A DNA stretch of 64,000 nt from Turbatrix aceti (lineage: Eukaryota > Nematoda > Chromadorea > Rhabditida > Panagrolaimidae). The position numbers were made by a program, and so were the translations under genes. The stretch spans positions 7,092,718-7,156,717 of the forward strand of contig OZ017768.1 of assembly GCA_963969345.1 (NCBI GenBank), in the 5' to 3' direction. This document shows, piece by piece, positions 58,692 to 64,000 of the stretch. Below the pieces are notes generated by a model, which was not told where the DNA came from, did not search any database, and saw only the letters and a list, made by a program, of their open reading frames with translations. Each line of letters starts with the position of its first letter. Position 1 is the stretch's first letter.

Positions 58692-58979
58692 TCGTACGCT
58701 CGTGATACTGACATTGGTCTTGCAACTGTTTGATACCTCGGAATAAATTAATTTTGTTCAAGAACATTTGGGTTGTGTTGAGAATAGTGTATCAAGCGCC
58801 AAAAAAGTCAAATCGAGGAAAGGTGAACGTTATGAACAAAGATTTCTAAACAAACAAATTGAGCCGTAAAATCGATTTTCGTTCTCAAACATATAAGCAA
58901 AAATGTTCGCGTTCGTTCAATTTGTCAAAAAAAATTTCAAAACGTTCATGTTTTGAAAAATTTTTTCAGTGTGGTTGTT

Positions 58980-59635
58980 TTTTGGCTGAATCGCCTCTGA
59001 CTCTGCCGCCGACGACTTTGAGCCGAAAGCAGAGACAGATCAGAAACAAAAGCGCATCGAAATTGTCTCAAAATCTAAATGTCGTATATTTCCATACTTT
59101 TTTAGACAAAAACATTTTTTTGTATTGCAAATATGAAAACGACAACACACTTCTAAAAAATTCGAGTGATTTTTAATTTTTTTTTGGTATATTAAAAAAA
59201 GTTAAATAAAAATAATTTTTATAAACACGGTTGTCAAAATTACATTTAATTATATTTATTTCTGGGCAATTGAATCGCCTCTTACTCTGAGGCAGAGATG
59301 GCAGATCAGATCATTTGCTCATGATCTGATCTGGATTATCTGCGATCTGATCTGATATACCAGTGATCTGATCTAGATTATCTGCGATCTGATCTGATCT
59401 GATCTGACTCGACCCAGCCCAAAATCTCGGAATTTAGAGTTCAGGTTCCCGAGAACACTGGTTTCGACACGAAAAGTGAAATATAATTTTTTTTGTTGAG
59501 AACTATCGTATTCTTCAAAAAACAAGCAATGCGGACGTGTTTGAAGTTGTAAAATTTTAAATTTCTAGTGATCTGATCTGGAATAAGGCGCCTCGGAGGC
59601 GAATCAGAGTCAGCGACGGCGTCGCATTTGCCATT
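58980..59635. repeat. GATCT-rich repeat with inverted flanks
   Basis: Central arrays of GATCTGATCT occur at 59310-59407 and 59568-59582. Flanks at ~58985 (GAATCGCCTCTGACTCTGCC) and ~59590-59620 (complement of the same) are inverted relative to each other, and another GAATCGCCTC copy lies at 59272. The left array starts CAGAGATGGCAGATC, like a hAT-type end. Its partner end is diverged (AAATCTCT near 59653) and no 8-bp duplication is visible. Probably an eroded element or nested pair. Confidence 0.5.
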
Positions 59636-59746
59636 GATGCCATGCAAATCTCTAATTAAGGAATGCCATGCAGTATATCACAGTAACATGCATTTTACTT
59701 ACCTGACTGTTGGCTTTTCTGATTTCTTCTGATTTTTTGATTTGAG

Positions 59747-60268
59747 ATGGGTTTCATAAACAGCTCGAAGTGTTGCTGCTGCTCCATAAAAGCAAGTGTT
59801 TAAACAAGCACGTGCTAAATCCATAATTATTTTTTTCAGATAGCTGGCATTATTGTGATCATTCAGGAGATCCTTATTTGCATTGCATCTTTTGCTGGGT
59901 TAATCCGTTTCTTCGGTGCGCTTTCAGGGGTATGGATCCTTTTAAACGTCATTTGCACCATCACCGCCGTTCTCACAGTTTTCATGCGATTTCCTTGCGT
60001 TCCATATTTCTATCTCGTCGTCGATGTTCTTATCATGATTGCTGTTGGTATTGGAATTGCCGCTATGTCCTTCGTACTGATGTTTACAAGTATGATTCTG
60101 CCGAAGACAGACAAAGACAAGCACCACGACGACATGTATAAAGACGTTTCTTTGTTTCTCGGCCTTATGGTTCCATTTGGCATAATTTTAATGATCTATC
60201 GTATTGTCTCATTCGTCATTATCTACAAGTTCATCGAATTCAACAACGAGACACAAAAGCAACCATGA
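59747..60268 (+). CDS. Small four-helix membrane protein, array member 3
   Basis: Exons 59747-59791 and 59840-60268; 157 residues. The donor is AAA|GCAAGT, a GC-AG intron; homology to members 2, 4 and 5 (SIK followed by IAGIIV) fixes the join. N-terminus MGFINSSKCCCCSIK. Four helices, with FPCVPYFYLVVDVLI before TM3, and a last helix ending IIYKFIEF and a hydrophilic tail. The loop between TM3 and TM4 is short and charged (PKTDKDKHHDD). Confidence 0.7.
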
Positions 60269-60419
60269 GAAAGATATCTAAACTGACATTTGATATTTTG
60301 TGATTGTCTCATATCGTAACGAAATGAATCTAATATCTATAACGTGTGTTAGAGTTCACATGCCGGGTGGGGGAGAGAAATTGTTGCCATCAAAGTTGTC
60401 ACGCGACCCAAAATTGCCG

Positions 60420-60870
60420 AGCTGACTGAGCAGCACTCAAAATCTCGAGCCGAGTCTTTGCAATTTTTACATTCAGTTTTTGTGATGAAAAAAATTTACG
60501 GTGACTTGGATTCGGGAGTCAAAAATTGTCGACTCTGCTTGACTCCAAGACTCGGAGTCGGGAGTTGAAGAGAATCAAAGTAAATTTTTTTACCTCCGCA
60601 GTGTTGCGACTCATTTGAAGAACATGTACCTTTTTTTGTGTAAAATTTGTTACTTTTATAAATTTTGAGTTGTTGTTTAAAATTCAAATGAAATGCAAGA
60701 AATTGCCTACTTTTTTGTACTGTTTTATATATTGGGTCACAACGAGTCGACTTTGACAACGAGTCAAATAATCGACTCTTTTGACTCTCGACTCCGACTC
60801 TGAGCTCGGTTTGGAATCCTCCAAGCCGAGCATTCGGGCGAGCGGCGTGCTCGAATGAGGACTCTGGTCA
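60420..60870. repeat. GACTC-rich repeat
   Basis: Clusters of GACTC/GAGTC motifs at 60505-60565 and 60745-60803 flank an AT-rich centre, the same architecture as the hAT-like elements. The termini are unclear: a possible CAGCACTCAAAATC at about 60431 has no clear partner. No 8-bp duplication was found. Confidence 0.45.
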
Positions 60871-60980
60871 CCACAGAAAAACACTCGATGCAAATTTGTG
60901 CTCTTAGCTTTCGATTTCGCGTACTTTCCGGCGCGTCTGACTGCCGACTTTTTGATTTTGGCACGTTTGACCTAACTGGT

Positions 60981-61214
60981 ATGGTTTCCGGAAAACTTCT
61001 GCTGCCTTACCATCAAGGTGATGAGTCTGACAGTTTGGCAACCGTTATTGTTGTCATCTTTGATATTTTTGTGCGACTCTTGCTTTTATCGAATGTTCCC
61101 TGCGTCGCCGAACCTAACTTTATCATTACCGTAGCCAGTGTGTATGTGTTTCTCTCTTTTGTCTCCGCTACAGCTGCCATTCATACCAGTCACGTCAAAT
61201 TAAAACCAACGTGA
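60981..61214 (+). pseudogene. Broken copy of the tetraspan array gene
   Basis: The exon 1 homologue (ATGGTTTCCGGAAAACTTCT) encodes NFCCLTIK only in a shifted frame, so one base has been gained or lost after the ATG. The intron is reduced to a few bases and exon 2 is shortened: ATVIVVIFDIF joins almost directly to SNVPCVAEPNFIITVA, skipping TM2, and the sequence stops soon after. The upstream CGTCTGACTGCCGACTTTTT matches the promoter-proximal motif of member 4. A pseudogene between members 3 and 4. Confidence 0.65.
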
Positions 61215-61406
61215 AAAGCCAACGTTAAAAACCAACGTATGAATTCTCATGATAAAAACACTTACAGTATTTGCATGCGTAGAAAATTGTTCCAAACGTC
61301 GATATGCGGAATAGCTTGTCATTCTTTCTGCCTGCGCATCTGACTGCTGACTCTCTGATTTGGCTGGCTTCACCCATCGGCTTGATTTACGGGGAAAAGC
61401 TTCAAC

Positions 61407-61953
61407 ATGGATAACCAAAATTGCATGTGCTGCAGTATCAAGGTGAGCTTGACGAATCCGACTTTGTATAATCTGTCTGTTATGTTTTCAGGCGGCGGCC
61501 GTCATTGTTGTCATCCTTGAAATTCTTAGTCTGATTTCTGCCGTTCTTGAATTCATCAATCACCGCAACGTGAATAACGGATGTCATATGGCCTTATGCA
61601 TTGCATGCGTCATCTGTGTCGTTCTTTGTGTGTTTATGAAAACTCCCTGCATTGGCTATTTCTACATGCTTGTTGAACTTCTGGCTATCGTTTGCGTTAT
61701 TGCGGCTATGATCGGTACGACCATTCTTCTCATTGATACTATTCACAACCACAAAGTCGCTGATAGCGTCGAAAAGGAGCTTGATAAGTCTGAAGTCTAT
61801 ACCAAAAACAAGAAAAACTTCGAAGATGATGGAATGTCATCTTACTCTTATCAAATTACTTTTTTCGTCGTGGCTTTAATTTGTTGTACACTTGAATTAT
61901 TCCTACGTATGTTCTGCCTCATCGTTATTTGGAAGTTTAACAGGAACCTGTAA
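61407..61953 (+). CDS. Small four-helix membrane protein, array member 4
   Basis: Exons 61407-61442 and 61492-61953; 165 residues. N-terminus MDNQNCMCCSIK. Four helices, with KTPCIGYFYMLVELLAIV before TM3, a long charged loop (HKVADSVEKELDKSEVYTKN) and a terminal IVIWKFNRN. Polyadenylation signal AATAAA about 75 bases after the stop. The closest relative in the array by N-terminus and intron sequence is member 5. Confidence 0.72.
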
Positions 61954-62335
61954 CTAACTGAACCGCGGAACTAAGAAACTGATATTACTGACACTGAACA
62001 CTGATTTTGTAACTGCTTGATCTCAGAATAAATTTTAATATTACGGAAATTGTGTTTTCGGGGCTCACAAGGGAAGTGTCAGAAAGCACTTTGGAATTTC
62101 TTCACGATTCTGAAAAATTCTGTTGCACCGATCATGATCTGACAGAGTTACGGTAGTCGGAAATCTCGCGTTTTTTCCTATTTGACGATTTTTGGCACGT
62201 TTTTGCTAACACGTAGTTTTTTATAAAGAATCCGATAAAAATATAATAATGTAGGGTTGTTACCTTTTTGGATCGAAAAAAAAAGGAAAAATTCTTCCGA
62301 GCAAAAGAATTCTCCCGGGATATTTTAAAAATGAT

Positions 62336-62458
62336 TATACGGGAAATAATGAAACAAATCATAAAAAATACGATTTTGGGAGATTTTCAGGAGATTTTGG
62401 GAGATTCTCCGGAGATTTTCTCCCTGGTTGCAATCTCCCGGGAAATTTCGCCACCCTC
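62336..62458. mobile_element. Remnant of a hAT-like element, CTCCGGAG-type
   Basis: Right-hand end reading TTTCGCCACCCT preceded by GGGAGATT and TCTCCGGAGA repeats, the inverse of the end at 53966. The left end cannot be located with confidence and no duplication was seen. Confidence 0.5.
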
Positions 62459-62722
62459 GTCTGGGTTTACAAAACAGAATCCGTCAAACAAAAATTTCAA
62501 GACCGAAGAGATGCCAAAGTACCACTTATGTACTCGAATACTAAGCTGGACTAAGTTTTTCATGTTTTAACGGAGAAGCCCTTGCAGAATGCAAATTCTT
62601 CAAAACAGCAGGCGATACAATGACTTGCGAGCCCATCAATCAGTTTTGTTCACTGTGATCGTCTGTGCTTCTGATTGCTGACTGATCTCGACTTGCCTGA
62701 CCCTTTGACGATATCCTTCATC

Positions 62723-63356
62723 ATGGATAACAACAACTGTTTTTGCCTTAACATCAAGGTGAGCTTACATTAGAGAGAATGCCAATGGCATTTTGTTTTA
62801 GACAGCAGCCATTATCGTTGTCGTTATCGATATCTGCTTCTTGGCAAGTGTATTCCTCGCTGCTCTAAAATATGGATGGTATTATTGGTTAGATGGTGTA
62901 ATATGTATCGGCTGCGTTGTAACTGTCGTTCTGACCGTATTCATGAATATTCCCTTCGTCGCATTTGTCTACATGGGTTTTGATGTTCTCGCCATACTCA
63001 TTAAACTTGTCGTCATTATTGCTATTATTATCGGCACGCTTCATCTCAGAAAGCTCCGAGTGACCGCGGAAAGACTCGGTTTGCATAGCTCTGTAGGGAC
63101 AGATCTTGATTTATTCCTTGGAGTACTCCTTAATATTTTTTTTATTGGCCTTGAAATTAGCTATCGTTGTTGCTCCATAGTCATCATTTTCAAGTACAAC
63201 AACGTCATGTCAGAACAACCACAACAATCACAACAAGTACAACAACCAGAACAACCACAACAACCACAACAAGTACAACAACCAGAACAACCACAACAAC
63301 CACAACAACCACAACAGCCAGAACAACCACAACAACCAGAACAACCACAACAATGA
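62723..63356 (+). CDS. Small four-helix membrane protein with a Gln/Pro tail, array member 5
   Basis: Exons 62723-62758 and 62802-63356; 196 residues. N-terminus MDNNNCFCLNIK, then four helices (with NIPFVAFVYMGFDVLAIL before TM3) and IIFKYN. Unlike the other members it continues for ~45 residues as a degenerate repeat of EQPQQ/VQQ units (a CAACAA/CCACAA tandem repeat in DNA), which would form a flexible cytosolic tail. The repeat is likely to vary in length between individuals. AATAAA at about 63408. Confidence 0.72.
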
Positions 63357-63527
63357 GGACACATCGTCAAACTGACACTACTTACTATGATTTTCTGACC
63401 ATCTCTAAATAAATTTAAAGTTAGTCAAAAATGGGTAATAATAGAATCCGGGCAGGGGAAATCATCTTTCCTCATTTGTTCTACATACGTTCTTTTCAAT
63501 GAAGTCGGTCCATAGCGCGCGCGTATG

Positions 63528-63925
63528 CAGGGTTGAGCGAACAGTTTGTTTTTTTGTTCGTAAACGAACATGAACAATTTTTCAGAATTGTTCGAAAAAC
63601 CGAACGAAAGCAAACAATTTTGACCTTGTTCGCGAACAGACGCAAACGAACACCAAATAAATTTTTTTAAATTTGTGGGGTTTAATTAAAATTAAAAAAA
63701 AAATTGTGCATGCATTTTTTTGGGTCAAATAATATTTTTTGTCAAATAATGATTTTGACACCCTGACCCTAATTTTTCCAGAATTTTTGTTTGTTTCATC
63801 TGTTCGAAAAATTCAGCTTTGTTCGCAAACGAACGCAAACAAATAAATTTAAGAAAAATTTGCTCGCGAACAAAAACGAACAGGAAAAATCGAATCTGTT
63901 CGCAAAAGTAATGCAAACGTTCTTC
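63528..63925. repeat. GTTCG/CGAAC repeat, candidate hAT-like element
   Basis: Starts with CAGGGTTGAGCGAACAG and has arrays of GTTCGxxAACGAAC on both sides (63550-63655 and 63800-63925) of an AT-rich centre, as in the elements above. The expected complementary right end (CTCAACCCTG) is not seen before the window ends, so the element is unproven. Confidence 0.45.
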
Positions 63926-64000
63926 CGGCGGATTCACGCACTGGACTTGTAAAAGTTTTACAAGACATTCCAAATTTCATGTTTCTTGCGCGTACTATTG

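Overview
This is a window of animal nuclear DNA, and I read the animal as a nematode. Genes are split by introns with T-rich branch/acceptor tracts ending TTTTCAG. Several start codons sit a few bases after such an acceptor, as expected for spliced-leader trans-splicing. The protein content also fits: a divergent Cys-loop channel, a peptide-GPCR-like receptor, a Dbl-type RhoGEF, myosin VI and atlastin. Intergenic and intronic DNA is rich in poly-T/poly-A tracts. No prokaryotic, organellar or viral genes were seen.

Layout. 1-21.3 kb: the 3' part of a large plus-strand Dbl/MCF2-type RhoGEF (spectrin-like region, DH, PH, Ser/Thr-rich tail) with 4.5 and 9.5 kb introns; the second holds a likely alternative first exon. 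21.6-30 kb: lineage-specific genes, namely a tandemly duplicated 83-85-residue Cys/His protein with a 163-residue relative and a truncated copy, a 617-residue protein built from two copies of a module ending in a Cys/His cluster, and a 363-residue F-box-like protein. 30.3-36.4 kb: complete myosin VI on minus. 37.1-39.5 kb: atlastin GTPase on plus, divergent from myosin VI. 42.5-44.6 kb: rhodopsin-like GPCR without a DRY motif. 44.6-48.1 kb: intergenic, with a ~950 bp foldback element. 48.1-50.4 kb: a Cys-loop channel subunit with an unusual loop and M2. 50.9-53.9 kb: four copies of a 45-codon secreted peptide gene in two palindromic head-to-head pairs. 55.0-56.2 kb: a trypsin-like protease. 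56.7-63.4 kb: a tandem array of five intact and one broken gene for small four-helix membrane proteins with an N-terminal Cys cluster.

The most unusual signal at the DNA level is a set of non-autonomous hAT-like transposons. Four have CAG...CTG inverted termini and perfect 8-bp target duplications. Each carries its own array of a short palindromic motif near the ends (GGCCC-type twice, CCATGGGA-type, GAGCGAGC-type). Further arrays of the same style but without proven ends use CTCCGGAG, GATCT, GACTC and GTTCG. A second signal is the palindromic amplification of the small secreted peptide gene. Two introns appear to use GC-AG splice sites.

Conserved genes (RhoGEF, myosin VI, atlastin, GPCR, channel) were reconstructed exon by exon with matching phases. 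Functions of the lineage-specific genes are largely unknown. All exon joins are read by eye and have not been tested against transcripts.
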